The position numbers were made by a program, and so were the translations under genes. From the NCBI GenBank assembly GCA_964637515.1, contig CAZWUI010000004.1, positions 46,651 to 110,650 on the forward strand: a stretch of DNA of 64,000 nucleotides. The letters run 5' to 3'. The stretch comes from RGIG4097 sp964637515. Its GTDB lineage: Bacteria; Bacillota; Clostridia; Christensenellales; CAG-917. Shown here in pieces: positions 33,083-42,193 of this stretch. The stretch's first letter is position 1, and the number at the start of each line of letters is the position of its first letter. The notes beneath the pieces are model-generated. The model was not told the DNA's origin. It worked only from the letters and a program-made list of their open reading frames with translations, and searched no databases.

Positions 33083-33949
33083 ATGTCCGTTTACTTTTGC
33101 GACACCGATAGCGAACTTTGGTATACGACCGCACGCGCGCTTGATATAAAAGTCATCGGCATGCCGTATACGATTGATGGCGTTGAGAAAATGTACGACC
33201 TTGGTGAAAGCACCGACTTCGTAAGTTTTTTCAATAGAATGAAGGATGGTGCGACCGCCATCACGTCGGGACTTAACGAAGATAATTACATCGAGATATT
33301 CGAGCCATATTTCAAGGCGGGCGAAGATATATTGTACGTGGCGTTTTCGTCGAAGATGTCCGGCACTTTCGCACCCATGCAATCCGCAGTCGACAAACTC
33401 TCGGCAAAATATCCGTCTGTGCGTTTCAGAAAATTCGATACGCTCAGTATCTGCATGGGGACGGGACTTCAAGTCTATCTCGGTGCAAAAAAATTCAAGG
33501 AAAACGGCGGAGATATCGACGCCACTTATTCCTATCTCGAATCAATCACGGGGCATGCGGCAATCTACTTTGTCGTGGATGATCTCAAATATCTCGCAAG
33601 GGGCGGACGTCTTTCACCGAATAAGGCGAAATTCGGCAACCTTATGCAAGTGAAACCCATTCTCAACGTCGGCGATAGCGGTGAAATCGAAGTGTTTGCA
33701 AAACAACAAGGTTTCAAAAAAGCGGTTTCGTTTATGTTGCAGGAATTCAAGAAAAAATACCGTGATATAGACGGCGCACCCATCACGATTGTCAGCGCAA
33801 ACAACGACTCGGCAGCCGCAGAAATCAAAAAGAGCGTGAGCGAATTTGCGCCCAATGCGGAAATTTGGGAGCAACCTATCGGTCCCGTCATCGGTGCGCA
33901 CTGCGGTCCGGGCACCGTCGGTATAATCTTTACCGCAGTTTCAAGATAA
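33083..33949 (+). CDS. DegV family fatty-acid-binding protein
   Basis: 288 residues, DegV fold. Visible are the N-terminal domain with ITSGLNEDNYIEIF, the SSKMSGTF lipid-headgroup motif, and VVDDLKYLARGGRLSPNKA with GxVGIIF near the end. Such proteins bind a fatty acid and present it to fatty-acid kinase (FakA/FakB). No fakA is in the window. GAGGAG precedes the ATG; the TAA overlaps the ATG of apbE. Confidence 0.9.
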   Translation: MSVYFCDTDSELWYTTARALDIKVIGMPYTIDGVEKMYDLGESTDFVSFFNRMKDGATAITSGLNEDNYIEIFEPYFKAGEDILYVAFSSKMSGTFAPMQSAVDKLSAKYPSVRFRKFDTLSICMGTGLQVYLGAKKFKENGGDIDATYSYLESITGHAAIYFVVDDLKYLARGGRLSPNKAKFGNLMQVKPILNVGDSGEIEVFAKQQGFKKAVSFMLQEFKKKYRDIDGAPITIVSANNDSAAAEIKKSVSEFAPNAEIWEQPIGPVIGAHCGPGTVGIIFTAVSR

Positions 33950-34923
33950 TGAAAAAACTCCTTTTCGCCGTGGTGGCGGTTATATTATGTGTCGTTTCGT
34001 TTTGCGCTTGCAACGGGACGGCGCATTCTTTTGTTTTCGGCACCTTTCTCGAAATCGACTATGAAGGACTGAAAAATCCGTCCGACGACGTCGAAAATTA
34101 TTTCGATATGCTCGAGCAGTGGTTGTCCCCGACGGTCGCGGGCAGTTTCATCAATCAAATCAACTCCGCAAAAGCAGGGGAGTCGATTTGGTGCAACGAC
34201 GCGGTCATGGAAATCATGAAAACGGCTGAAAAGGTCTATCGTCTGTCGGGCGGAGCATATGACCCGTCCGTCTATCCGCTCGTGAGATTGTGGAATTTCA
34301 GTGGCGACTTGTATTCGACCGTCCTTGCAAAACAACCGCCTACGGACGAGGAAATCCAAAATGCAAAACAACTCGTCGGGCTTGATAAGGCTTTCACTAT
34401 CGACTACGAGAAAAACACGATAACCAAAAACGCAGGCTACGACGGCGCAATGCTCGACTTCGGCGGAGTCGCAAAAGGGTATGCTGTGGATAAAGCGGAA
34501 GACGGAATTGACTGCAAAGCGCTTATCAATCTCGGCGGAAATATCGTCGCTTGCAACAAGTCGTATACCATTGGCATAGGCAATCCGAGAGAGAGCAATA
34601 CGTCCTATTTCGGCAGTCTGACCATTCAAAGCGGTGAGTGTATTTCGACAAGCGGGGACTATGAAAGATACTATGAATATGAAGGTGTGAGATATCACCA
34701 TATTATCAATCCGTTTAGCGGTCGTCCGTCGGATAGCGGAGTGATTTCGGTCAGTGTCATCACCTCGGACGGTGCGCTCGGCGATGCGGTCGCAACGGCG
34801 GTTTTGGTGCTTGGAGCAGATGCGGGTGTCGAACTTCTAAAAAGTCTATCTCTTCGTGCGGTGGTCATATCTTCCGACTTGAGTTACCGTGTCGTCGGAA
34901 ACGTTGATTTTGCAAAAAAATAA
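33949..34923 (+). CDS. apbE: FAD:protein FMN transferase (ApbE), lipoprotein
   Basis: 324 residues with a lipoprotein signal peptide (lipobox FCAC). Family motifs: GGAYDPSVYPLVRLWNF, DFGGVAKGYAVDKA, LINLGGNI, STSGDYERY and HHIINPFSGRP with the late metal ligands in SDGALGDAVATA. ApbE attaches FMN to threonine in proteins such as RnfD/RnfG outside the membrane. The start overlaps the degV stop by one base. Next come NusG_II and Gx-transporter genes, a grouping also seen in redox/electron-transfer loci of Bacillota. Confidence 0.93.
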   Translation: MKKLLFAVVAVILCVVSFCACNGTAHSFVFGTFLEIDYEGLKNPSDDVENYFDMLEQWLSPTVAGSFINQINSAKAGESIWCNDAVMEIMKTAEKVYRLSGGAYDPSVYPLVRLWNFSGDLYSTVLAKQPPTDEEIQNAKQLVGLDKAFTIDYEKNTITKNAGYDGAMLDFGGVAKGYAVDKAEDGIDCKALINLGGNIVACNKSYTIGIGNPRESNTSYFGSLTIQSGECISTSGDYERYYEYEGVRYHHIINPFSGRPSDSGVISVSVITSDGALGDAVATAVLVLGADAGVELLKSLSLRAVVISSDLSYRVVGNVDFAKK

Positions 34924-34951
34924 CTTTATCATTGCATATACGTAGGTTAAA

Positions 34952-35326
34952 ATGCGGAATGAGTTGAAATCCAACTTCAAAAAGATTTTCAAAAAAGGGG
35001 ACTTGATACTCCTTGCCGTCTTTCTCGTTGCCGTGATTTTGACAATAGTTTTTGCTGTCGGCGGGGACGACGACGTCGTCCAAATCTTCGTTGACGGACA
35101 ACTCAAATATGAAATAGGGCTTGACGCTAATACCGAAATTTCCTTGCTCGACGGTGAAATGATTGTCGTCGTCAGGGACGGTAAAGCGTGGGTTGAATAT
35201 AGCAACTGCGCCGAGCAACTATGCGTGAATAATACACCCTTGTCATCGTCGGGCGGTATGATAGTCTGTCTGCCTAACAAGGTCGTCGTCAAAGTCGTTG
35301 AAAAGGAGGTGGACGCAATAACGTGA
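34952..35326 (+). CDS. NusG domain II-containing membrane-anchored protein
   Basis: 124 residues: an N-terminal membrane helix (about 18-38) and an extracytoplasmic NusG domain II-like beta barrel ending in NCAEQLCVNN and MIVCLPNKVVVKV, which hold three cysteines. It regularly pairs with the Gx-transporter gene that follows; a shared role in redox or lipid-cofactor handling is inferred from context. The GTG of the next gene overlaps its TGA by 3 nt. Confidence 0.85.
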   Translation: MRNELKSNFKKIFKKGDLILLAVFLVAVILTIVFAVGGDDDVVQIFVDGQLKYEIGLDANTEISLLDGEMIVVVRDGKAWVEYSNCAEQLCVNNTPLSSSGGMIVCLPNKVVVKVVEKEVDAIT

Positions 35327-35973
35327 AAACCTCAACGAAGAAAATCGCACTCTCGGGGATTATGCTTGCACTTGCGCTCATACTATCCATTGTCGAGAGT
35401 TATATCCCGCCTATCGTGCCAATGTTGCCGTATGCAAAAATCGGACTCACCAACGTCGTGCTTCTTGCGTGTTTCTTGCTCGTCGGTGTGTTTGAAGGAT
35501 ATGCGGTGTTGCTTTTGAAGTGCTTGCTTGCCGCAGTTTTCGCAGGCAACTTCTCAATGCTCATCTGGTCGGTTCCCTCATCTCTTGTCGCATACACAGT
35601 TATGGTGCTCCTATTCAAGACCAAAGTTTTCTCGACGGTCGGACTGTCCGTTGCGGGGGGTATGCTCCACAACTTCACGCAAATTCTCGTTGCGACGATA
35701 GTCGTAGGCACGTCCGTGTTTTTCTATCTGCCGTATATGCTCCTTGCGGGCGGAATGGCAGGATTTGCCACGGGTATAATATGCCATTTCGCAGTCGAAG
35801 GCTTGAAACCGAAACTCACTAAACCCGAAACCGCAACCAATGATGACAACGAAACCGATGAAAGTTGTATTTCGGATAACACCGAAACGTATGACGTCGC
35901 AAACGAAATCGAAACAAACGTCGCAGAAGAAAATATCAAAAACGAAATCACTCAAAGTGACGAAAAAGAATAA
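35323..35973 (+). CDS. Gx transporter family membrane protein
   Basis: 216 residues. About five or six membrane helices (residues 5-170) with SGIMLALALILSIVESYIPP, YAKIGLTNVV and the GMLHNFTQI signature of the family also called heptaprenyl-diphosphate-synthase component I. It resembles substrate-binding (S) units of ECF transporters. The last about 45 residues are an acidic low-complexity tail. The GTG start overlaps the previous TGA; AAGGAGGT lies 12 nt upstream. Confidence 0.85.
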   Translation: MKTSTKKIALSGIMLALALILSIVESYIPPIVPMLPYAKIGLTNVVLLACFLLVGVFEGYAVLLLKCLLAAVFAGNFSMLIWSVPSSLVAYTVMVLLFKTKVFSTVGLSVAGGMLHNFTQILVATIVVGTSVFFYLPYMLLAGGMAGFATGIICHFAVEGLKPKLTKPETATNDDNETDESCISDNTETYDVANEIETNVAEENIKNEITQSDEKE

Positions 35974-36006
35974 TCACAAAGAAATCACAATTCAAATCTG
36001 ATGTTG

Positions 36007-36045
36007 AAATAAAAAAACGGGAAGAGAAGTCTTCCCGTTTTTTGT
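36007..36045. terminator. Bidirectional intrinsic terminator
   Basis: Stem AAAAACGGGAAG/CTTCCCGTTTTT (36013-36024 with 36031-36042) between convergent genes. Confidence 0.85.
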
Positions 36046-36053
36046 GGTGTAGT

Positions 36054-36584
36054 TTAACCGAATAAGAATACGCCGAGCGATGAGAACAACCACATCACGA
36101 GTCCTGCGAAAAATCCTACTATCGCAAAGAAGAAGGAGAGTCTTGCAAGTCCTTTGTGCGTGTTTGCGCCGGCGACAGAGAGAATCACACCGACAAACGA
36201 AGTCGCAAGTGCGACGGATGAGAATATCTTGGTGAGAGAAGCGGTGGTTTGATTTTCGGGGACCATGCCTTCCATATTGAAGAAGAGCATAAACACGGAG
36301 AGTGCCGCGAAAACGAATGCGACGGCTGTGAGTCCGAGTCCGACGAAAAGCACTATCGAGCGTGCTTTCATATTTGAATACACTTGATTTTGGTCTGCCA
36401 TTTTTTTATTTTTGCGCTTCTTTTTGTCGTTTGATTTGTTTTGTGAATCTGTTTTCGGTGCGTCTTCAACGGGAAAAACGTCGTCGTGCGAATTGTCTGA
36501 AAAGACGTCGTCGACGGGGGTTTTATCCGTCGTGCTCACTGCGGAATCGTTGATGTTGTTTTCTTCGCTTAAGTTACTACTCAT
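36054..36584 (-). CDS. Membrane protein of unknown function
   Basis: 176 residues: an acidic then Lys-rich disordered N-terminal half (about 1-70) and three membrane helices (about 77-100, 115-140, 148-172). No family recognised. There is no Shine-Dalgarno; the TAAAAT -10 ends 6 nt before the ATG, so translation of a leaderless mRNA is expected. Confidence 0.7.
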   Translation of the reverse strand: MSSNLSEENNINDSAVSTTDKTPVDDVFSDNSHDDVFPVEDAPKTDSQNKSNDKKKRKNKKMADQNQVYSNMKARSIVLFVGLGLTAVAFVFAALSVFMLFFNMEGMVPENQTTASLTKIFSSVALATSFVGVILSVAGANTHKGLARLSFFFAIVGFFAGLVMWLFSSLGVFLFG

Positions 36585-36590
36585 ACTATC

Positions 36591-36619
36591 ATTTTAATAT
36601 GTAGCACGGCGATTGTCAA
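36591..36619 (-). promoter_or_regulatory. Promoter of the 36.0-36.6 kb membrane-protein gene (leaderless)
   Basis: Minus-strand perfect TTGACA, 17-nt spacer, TAAAAT, then 6 nt to the ATG. Confidence 0.8.
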
Positions 36620-36642
36620 CAAAGAATGTTAAAACCCTGAAT

Positions 36643-37941
36643 TTAGGTTGGGTAGGTGCAGGAGTAGACGTCGAAGCCTCCGAAAGACGCGCGAGTTACA
36701 CCGTTTGACGACGATGACGAAAACAAGATTTGCACTGCTTTTGAAGCGGGTAAAATCAGGGGAGAAATAACGCTATTCGGAAGGGCGGAAAGCACTCCTT
36801 TTTCGGTGGATAGCAAATAGAAATCGTCGCCGTTTTTCGCAACGAAAATCAAAGAGTTTTTGTTCCGAAGAAAAGTCGAAACGGAGTCGAAAACAAGGGT
36901 ATTATCAATGGTTGAAATCAGGTCGAGATGCTTGCAAAACGTGAGAGTTTTTCCGCTTGCGACAAGGTCGAAACCGTCTCCGTTGTTAATAATAACACCG
37001 TTTGAAACACCGTCAATCGTCTTTCTGTCGCTCAAAGAAAAGTCGTTTGAAAGGGTGGAAAGGACAATCTCTTTTTCTCCTTTCAGCAGCAAGGTGAGTT
37101 TTGAATCGGTCAAATCGCCTACGCTTTCAATTTGCAGTAACGAAAGTTTATCAAGCGAAAACGCAGTGCTAAAACCTGAATTGAGTTCAAAACTATATCC
37201 GTAGACGTCTTGCTCCGACGACGTTATCACAAGATATTTACCGCCCGAAAACACCACCTTTTCAATGGTCGTCCCTCTTGTTTTCGTGACATAGGGAGAG
37301 CGTTGCTCTTTCACCGAGTCGAGATATTCAGAGAAGTGCAAATAGCCGTCCGCAAGTGAAAATGACGTCAGAGAATTTCCGTGAAGATAGAACGTGAAAT
37401 CGTCGGCATACGCAAGTGTGGTTTTTGCACTCAATTCACCGCTCAAAGAAAAGACGGATAGGGTTACGCTTTCGCTTTCTTTCGTTGCAAGCGCTACACC
37501 CTTTTCGGAGAGTTTTGAGTCAAGGTATTCGCCGTCCGAAATCTTGTCTACGAATTGCAATTTTTCGTCCTTGAAAAACGCTAAATGCAACCCTTTTTCT
37601 CGTAGGTCGTATTCGACGGAGTCCGAATTGAAAAATACGAAATTCACGTTTCCGACCGTGACAGCGCCTTTGAAAAAATCGTCGCCTTCCCCGCCTACGT
37701 GCGATACCGTCACGCCGTTGATGATTTCCGCTTTTCTTGGTAGCGTGGTGTAAAACGGCACGTGTGGAGGGGTGGGTTGAGAAACGTCGCTATTTGCGGG
37801 GGTATCGTCCGTTTTGACGACTGCGTCCGCAGTGCCGTCCGCCTTTTTGAAAACTGCGTCGTAGAGAAGATAACTCCCTATCGCTACGGTAAGCAGCAGG
37901 ACTATGGCAAGCCATTTTGCTACGGTTTTTTGTTTGAGCAT
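36643..37941 (-). CDS. Membrane-anchored protein, probably beta-propeller-like
   Basis: 432 residues: one N-terminal membrane helix (about 10-28), a Thr/Pro-rich linker, then an all-beta region of repeated short blades (for example KYLVITSSE, LTLLLKGEKE, SLIFVAKNG) that suggests a propeller, ending in a cysteine-containing tail. No enzyme motif. Its start overlaps the end of murG by 22 nt with AGGTGA upstream, so it is co-translated with murG and may act in the envelope. A propeller fold is inference from pattern only. Confidence 0.65.
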   Translation of the reverse strand: MLKQKTVAKWLAIVLLLTVAIGSYLLYDAVFKKADGTADAVVKTDDTPANSDVSQPTPPHVPFYTTLPRKAEIINGVTVSHVGGEGDDFFKGAVTVGNVNFVFFNSDSVEYDLREKGLHLAFFKDEKLQFVDKISDGEYLDSKLSEKGVALATKESESVTLSVFSLSGELSAKTTLAYADDFTFYLHGNSLTSFSLADGYLHFSEYLDSVKEQRSPYVTKTRGTTIEKVVFSGGKYLVITSSEQDVYGYSFELNSGFSTAFSLDKLSLLQIESVGDLTDSKLTLLLKGEKEIVLSTLSNDFSLSDRKTIDGVSNGVIINNGDGFDLVASGKTLTFCKHLDLISTIDNTLVFDSVSTFLRNKNSLIFVAKNGDDFYLLSTEKGVLSALPNSVISPLILPASKAVQILFSSSSSNGVTRASFGGFDVYSCTYPT

Positions 37942-38957
37942 AATTCACCTCGCCTTATGCTATCACGAATTATGCCGAGAATTTTTCCGTTGGTGTCGGT
38001 TTCAAGACTTCGCATGGGCGGGGAGTGTAGGGCGGAAGATATTGCGCTTTGCAAAACGGATATATCTTCCTGCAACACGACAAACCCGCCGTATTCGATG
38101 GCGACGTCCGCATTCAAGAGTTGGTCTCCGCGGGAAGCGGTTTTTGGCAGTGGCACGAAAACCGCTCGTTTTTTGAGAGCGGACAACTCGTATAGGGCGG
38201 TTGCGCCCGCTCTTGATACTACGACGTCCGCTGTTGCGTAGACGGACGGCATATCGTCGGAGTATTCGACTGCGCGGTAGTTTTCGCGGCCGGGGGGATC
38301 GTAGCCTTTCCCGGTGATATGGAAAACGAAATACTTTTCGGTGAGAGCGTTGAGATTTTCAAAGACGAAGTCGTTGAGCGCCTTTGCTCCGCTCGAGCCG
38401 CCTACGACGAGAAGTACCGGTTTTTCTGCGTGAAGTTGCTTTTTCATGCTCTTTCCCGAAAATAATTCTTTGCGAATGGGCATACCCACGTATTCGCCGT
38501 CCGTAGACTTCGGGTTGGCGGTCAGGATTTTTGCGCCGAGCATTTTGCCGATTTTGTTGGACAGTCCGAGAGTCAAATCGGATTCGTGGCACAAAACGGG
38601 GATTTTCATTTCTCTTGCCGCTATTACGACGGGGAGCGCTACGTAACCGCCTTTTGAAAAGACGACTGACGGAGATATTGCTTTGAGAATTTTTCTGCTA
38701 TCCGAAACTGCGGACGAAAGCACGAACGGAATTGAAAGATTGTTCGCAATCGCTCCCATGGAAAAGGAGCGGGAGAGTTTCACACTATTGACGGCGTAGT
38801 AATCGACTCCGCAATCTTTGCATAGTCGCTTTTCAAGGGTATCCCCCTTTCCGCCTACGTAGACGACTCGATATTCTTTTTGCAAATCGGGGATGAGTGC
38901 GACATTCGGATAGACGTGTCCTCCCGTCCCGCCGCCTGTGAGAAGGATAGTTTTCAT
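37920..38957 (-). CDS. murG: UDP-GlcNAc:lipid I GlcNAc transferase MurG
   Basis: 345 residues, GT28. Gly-rich loop GGGTGGHVYPNVAL near the start, second Gly-rich motif FSKGGYVALPVVIAA, and the UDP-GlcNAc site with VVVSRAGATALYELSA and VFVPLPKTASRGDQLLNA. It makes lipid II on the inner membrane face. The usual dcw-cluster neighbours (mraY, murD, ftsW) are absent here, so murG is detached and sits with a propeller-like protein. No clear Shine-Dalgarno. Confidence 0.95.
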   Translation of the reverse strand: MKTILLTGGGTGGHVYPNVALIPDLQKEYRVVYVGGKGDTLEKRLCKDCGVDYYAVNSVKLSRSFSMGAIANNLSIPFVLSSAVSDSRKILKAISPSVVFSKGGYVALPVVIAAREMKIPVLCHESDLTLGLSNKIGKMLGAKILTANPKSTDGEYVGMPIRKELFSGKSMKKQLHAEKPVLLVVGGSSGAKALNDFVFENLNALTEKYFVFHITGKGYDPPGRENYRAVEYSDDMPSVYATADVVVSRAGATALYELSALKKRAVFVPLPKTASRGDQLLNADVAIEYGGFVVLQEDISVLQSAISSALHSPPMRSLETDTNGKILGIIRDSIRRGELCSNKKP

Positions 38958-39034
38958 TCTTCATATTATGCCCAAAAGAGAGAGAAGTTTACTTGTATTC
39001 ACAACAAAAATTCGACGGAAGAAGAAGTTCGGTA

Positions 39035-39063
39035 TTGATTTTTGAAAATGACTGTGATAAGAT
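39035..39063 (+). promoter_or_regulatory. Promoter of the lysophospholipase-like gene
   Basis: TTGATT, 17-nt spacer, TAAGAT. A small GTGCG/CGCAC hairpin (39084-39097) follows in the leader. Confidence 0.65.
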
Positions 39064-39111
39064 TATCAACAGTATGAATAAGGTGCGCACTCGCACGTTT
39101 AGGAGAATTAT

Positions 39112-40035
39112 ATGAAACCCGAAAAATTCAAAAGTTTTGATGGAACAGTGCTTCAATGCTATCTTTGGAACGATGTGAAAAACCCCAAAGGTGTTGTTCA
39201 AATCTCTCACGGAATGGCGGAACACGCTCGCAGATACGACAATTTCGCAACCTATCTTAACAAGAACGGCTATATCGTTTTCGCAGACGACCACCGCGCT
39301 CATGGTCAGACGTCCACCAAGCAGAGTAGTCAAGGCGTGAAAGGATATCACAAGGGCGATATTTATTTCGACACCGTCCAAGACGAAGTCGCTATCACCG
39401 CATATCTCAAAGAAAAGTACGGTCTTCCCGTGATTCTTCTCGGACACAGTTACGGCAGTTTCATCGCACAACGCTATCTTGAACTCGACAACGAGGCATC
39501 GGGTGTTATTTTGTCGGGCTCGGCGCGTATGGATGCAGCTATCCTTGCAGGCGGTGCGGCACTCAGCAAATTGCAATACAAACTCCACGGCGGAGAAAAG
39601 ACTGCAAACCTTCTCGACAAACTCAGTTTCGGCAATTACAACAAGCCTTTCAAAGCGGATAAGACGGATTTTGCTTGGTTGTCCAGAGACAAAGAACAAG
39701 TCAAGAAGTACATATTCGACGATCAATGCGGATACGTTATGTCCATCGCATTCTTCAACTTCTTCCTGAACGGACTCAAACAAGCCTACAAATCCGAAAA
39801 CCTTGCAAAAGTCAACAAGGATAAACCTATCGGAATCTTCTCGGGCGACTGCGACCCCGTCGGCGGAAAGAAAGGAAAATTCGTCACCGCGCTTTACGAG
39901 CAGTATAAAGGACTCGGTGTGAAAGACGTGACCGTGAAACTCTATCCCGAAGCGCGCCATGAGATTTTGAACGAAATCAACAACGCAGAAGTCTATGCGG
40001 ACTTCCTTGCAAGAATTAACGAAATGGTGAAATAA
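39112..40035 (+). CDS. Alpha/beta-hydrolase, lysophospholipase/monoacylglycerol-lipase type
   Basis: 307 residues, serine aminopeptidase S33/hydrolase_4 family. SHGMAEHARRYDNFATYL (oxyanion region), nucleophile Ser113 in GHSYGS, the aspartate in FSGDCDPVGG and the histidine in ARHEILNE. No signal peptide, so it is cytoplasmic or membrane-associated. It probably hydrolyses monoacylglycerols or lysophospholipids. GGAG lies before the ATG; monocistronic. Confidence 0.85.
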   Translation: MKPEKFKSFDGTVLQCYLWNDVKNPKGVVQISHGMAEHARRYDNFATYLNKNGYIVFADDHRAHGQTSTKQSSQGVKGYHKGDIYFDTVQDEVAITAYLKEKYGLPVILLGHSYGSFIAQRYLELDNEASGVILSGSARMDAAILAGGAALSKLQYKLHGGEKTANLLDKLSFGNYNKPFKADKTDFAWLSRDKEQVKKYIFDDQCGYVMSIAFFNFFLNGLKQAYKSENLAKVNKDKPIGIFSGDCDPVGGKKGKFVTALYEQYKGLGVKDVTVKLYPEARHEILNEINNAEVYADFLARINEMVK

Positions 40036-40074
40036 TCGGTTAGAATATCGAAAAGTTCACAACTGAAAATCCAC

Positions 40075-40109
40075 TTAACGCTCTCAAAAACGGGAGCGTT
40101 AAATTTTTT
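40075..40109 (+). terminator. Intrinsic terminator
   Basis: Stem TTAACGCTC/GAGCGTTAA with a 10-nt loop and a T run. Confidence 0.8.
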
Positions 40110-40130
40110 CAATTTGTGCGTCGATGACGC

Positions 40131-40159
40131 TTGAAATCCACAACATATTGTGATATAAT
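40131..40159 (+). promoter_or_regulatory. Promoter of the topoisomerase operon
   Basis: TTGAAA, 17-nt spacer, perfect TATAAT, 65 nt before the ATG. Confidence 0.85.
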
Positions 40160-40223
40160 AGCGTTATTATTGTATTTATTATATATCGCGCTCACGCTGC
40201 ACGATTTAAGAAAGGACGGAAAA

Positions 40224-42191
40224 ATGGCAATTCAAAAGTATACTGCCGGCGACATCAAGATTTTGGAAGGACTTGACGCCGTAAGAAAACGCCCCGGAAT
40301 GTATATAGGTACAACGGGCAACAAGGGTCTTCATCATATTCTTTGGGAAATCATCGACAACAGCGTCGACGAAGTCGCAAACGGCTTTGGCGACACCGTC
40401 AAAATCGAACTCCTCGACAACTGTGTCGCAAGGGTTAGCGACAACGGCAGAGGTATGCCCGTAGACAAACACCCAAAACTCAAAATCAGCGGTGTTGAAG
40501 TCATATTCACACAACTCCACGCAGGCGCGAAATTCGACAACGACCAATATTCGTTTTCGGGCGGTCTGCACGGCGTGGGCGCAAGCGTAACCAACGCTCT
40601 TTCGGAATGGCTCAAAGTCGAAGTCATGCGAGACGGCAATCTTTACCGTGCGGAATTTTATTCCCCTGAAGTCGGCAACGGCAAAATCAAAAGCGGTGCG
40701 GTGAAAACCCCGCTCACTCTTGTCGGAAAGACAAAGGGACAAGGCTCAGTTGTCACTTTCAAACCCGACGAAAGAGTCTTCGGACAAGAGAAATTCAACT
40801 ATTCGGTCATTGCGGAAAGAATGCGCGACGTCGCCTATCTCAACAAGGGTATGACTATCATCATTCAGGACTTGCGCATACCCCTTGACGGCGGCACCGA
40901 GAAAACGGACGTCTTCTGTTTCAAGGGCGGTATTGCGGACTACGTGCAATATCTCAACGAAGGCAAAAACGTGCTTTACGACAAACCTTTGTACGTCGAA
41001 GCGAAAGAAAAAAACTTTGAAGTTGCGGTCGCAATTCAACATACGGACGGCTATTCGGAGAGTATTTATAGTTACGTCAACAGCATTCCTACCGCAGAAG
41101 GCGGCACTCACGAAGTCGGTTTCAAGAGCGCAGTCACGAGAGTTTTCAACGACTACGCAAGAAAGAACAATATCCTGAAAGAGAAGCAAGCCAATTTGCT
41201 CGGTGAAGATTTCAGGGAAGGTATGGTTGCGGTCATAACCGTCAAGATGCAAAACGTGCAGTTTGAAGGGCAGACCAAGGGCAAACTCGGCAACCCCGAA
41301 GTCAGACAAAAGGTTGAAAGCCTTGTGGGCGACCAACTTGAAGAGCTTCTTCAAATGCGCGGATACAAGTCCAGTGCGGAAAAGATTATATCCAAGGCAA
41401 TGGGTGCGGCGCGCACGAGAGAAGCGGCGAAGAAAGCAAAGGATATTGCTCGTCAACAAAACAAACTCAACGGCGCAAATCTCATCGGCAAATTGTCCAG
41501 TTGCTCGGGCAGAAACTATTCGATAAACGAATTGTTTATAGTGGAAGGCGACTCCGCAGGCGGAAGTGCGAAACAAGCGAGAGACCGCAGTTTCCAAGCG
41601 ATATTGCCCTTGCGCGGAAAGCCGTTGAACGTCGAAAAAGCACCCCTTGAAAAGATACTGGCAAACGAAGAAATTTCCACTATCATCAGCGCACTCGGCA
41701 CGGGTATCGAACCTGCTTTCGACCTGTCCGGACTTCGCTATGACAAAGTCATCATCCTTGCGGACGCGGACCAAGACGGCGCACATATTCGCGCGTTGCT
41801 CCTGACGTTCTTCTTCCGCTATATGCGCCAACTCATCACGGAAGGACACGTGTATATCGGTATGCCTCCGCTTTACAAACTGCAAAAGAAGGACGAGATA
41901 AGATACTGCTATGACGACGACGCACTTGCGGTTGCGCAAAAGGAAATGGGAAAAACCGCTCTTCTGCAACGTTTCAAAGGTCTTGGCGAAATGAACCCCG
42001 AACAACTTTGGGACACCGCAATGGACCCCGCAAAACGCGCACTCACGAGAGTAACGATAGAGGACGCAGCGGCGGCGGATAAGCGTATCACGGTGCTTAT
42101 GGGGGACGATAGCACGATAAGAAAAGACTATATCTATCAATACGCGGATTTCAACAAGGTTGATTCCTTCAAAGTCAACGGGGAGGATTGA
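40224..42191 (+). CDS. Type IIA DNA topoisomerase subunit B (GyrB/ParE)
   Basis: 655 residues. GHKL ATPase domain with the ATP-binding ENSVDE-like motif (IDNSVDEVANG), DNGRGMPV and SGGLHGVGASVTNALS; transducer domain; TOPRIM with VEGDSAGGSAKQARDR and ILADADQDGAHIR; C-terminal QRFKGLGEMNPEQLWDTAMDP. No long insert, as in Gram-positive enzymes. ATG at 40224 follows AAAGGACG; an ATG at 40131 falls on the -35. The partner subunit A lacks a GyrA box, which leans towards a topoisomerase IV (ParE). Confidence 0.93.
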   Translation: MAIQKYTAGDIKILEGLDAVRKRPGMYIGTTGNKGLHHILWEIIDNSVDEVANGFGDTVKIELLDNCVARVSDNGRGMPVDKHPKLKISGVEVIFTQLHAGAKFDNDQYSFSGGLHGVGASVTNALSEWLKVEVMRDGNLYRAEFYSPEVGNGKIKSGAVKTPLTLVGKTKGQGSVVTFKPDERVFGQEKFNYSVIAERMRDVAYLNKGMTIIIQDLRIPLDGGTEKTDVFCFKGGIADYVQYLNEGKNVLYDKPLYVEAKEKNFEVAVAIQHTDGYSESIYSYVNSIPTAEGGTHEVGFKSAVTRVFNDYARKNNILKEKQANLLGEDFREGMVAVITVKMQNVQFEGQTKGKLGNPEVRQKVESLVGDQLEELLQMRGYKSSAEKIISKAMGAARTREAAKKAKDIARQQNKLNGANLIGKLSSCSGRNYSINELFIVEGDSAGGSAKQARDRSFQAILPLRGKPLNVEKAPLEKILANEEISTIISALGTGIEPAFDLSGLRYDKVIILADADQDGAHIRALLLTFFFRYMRQLITEGHVYIGMPPLYKLQKKDEIRYCYDDDALAVAQKEMGKTALLQRFKGLGEMNPEQLWDTAMDPAKRALTRVTIEDAAAADKRITVLMGDDSTIRKDYIYQYADFNKVDSFKVNGED

Positions 42192-42193
42192 TT

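Noticed and set aside
40746..42140. Minus-strand frame of 464 codons inside the topoisomerase B gene
   Set aside because: Antisense shadow; same codon-bias explanation.
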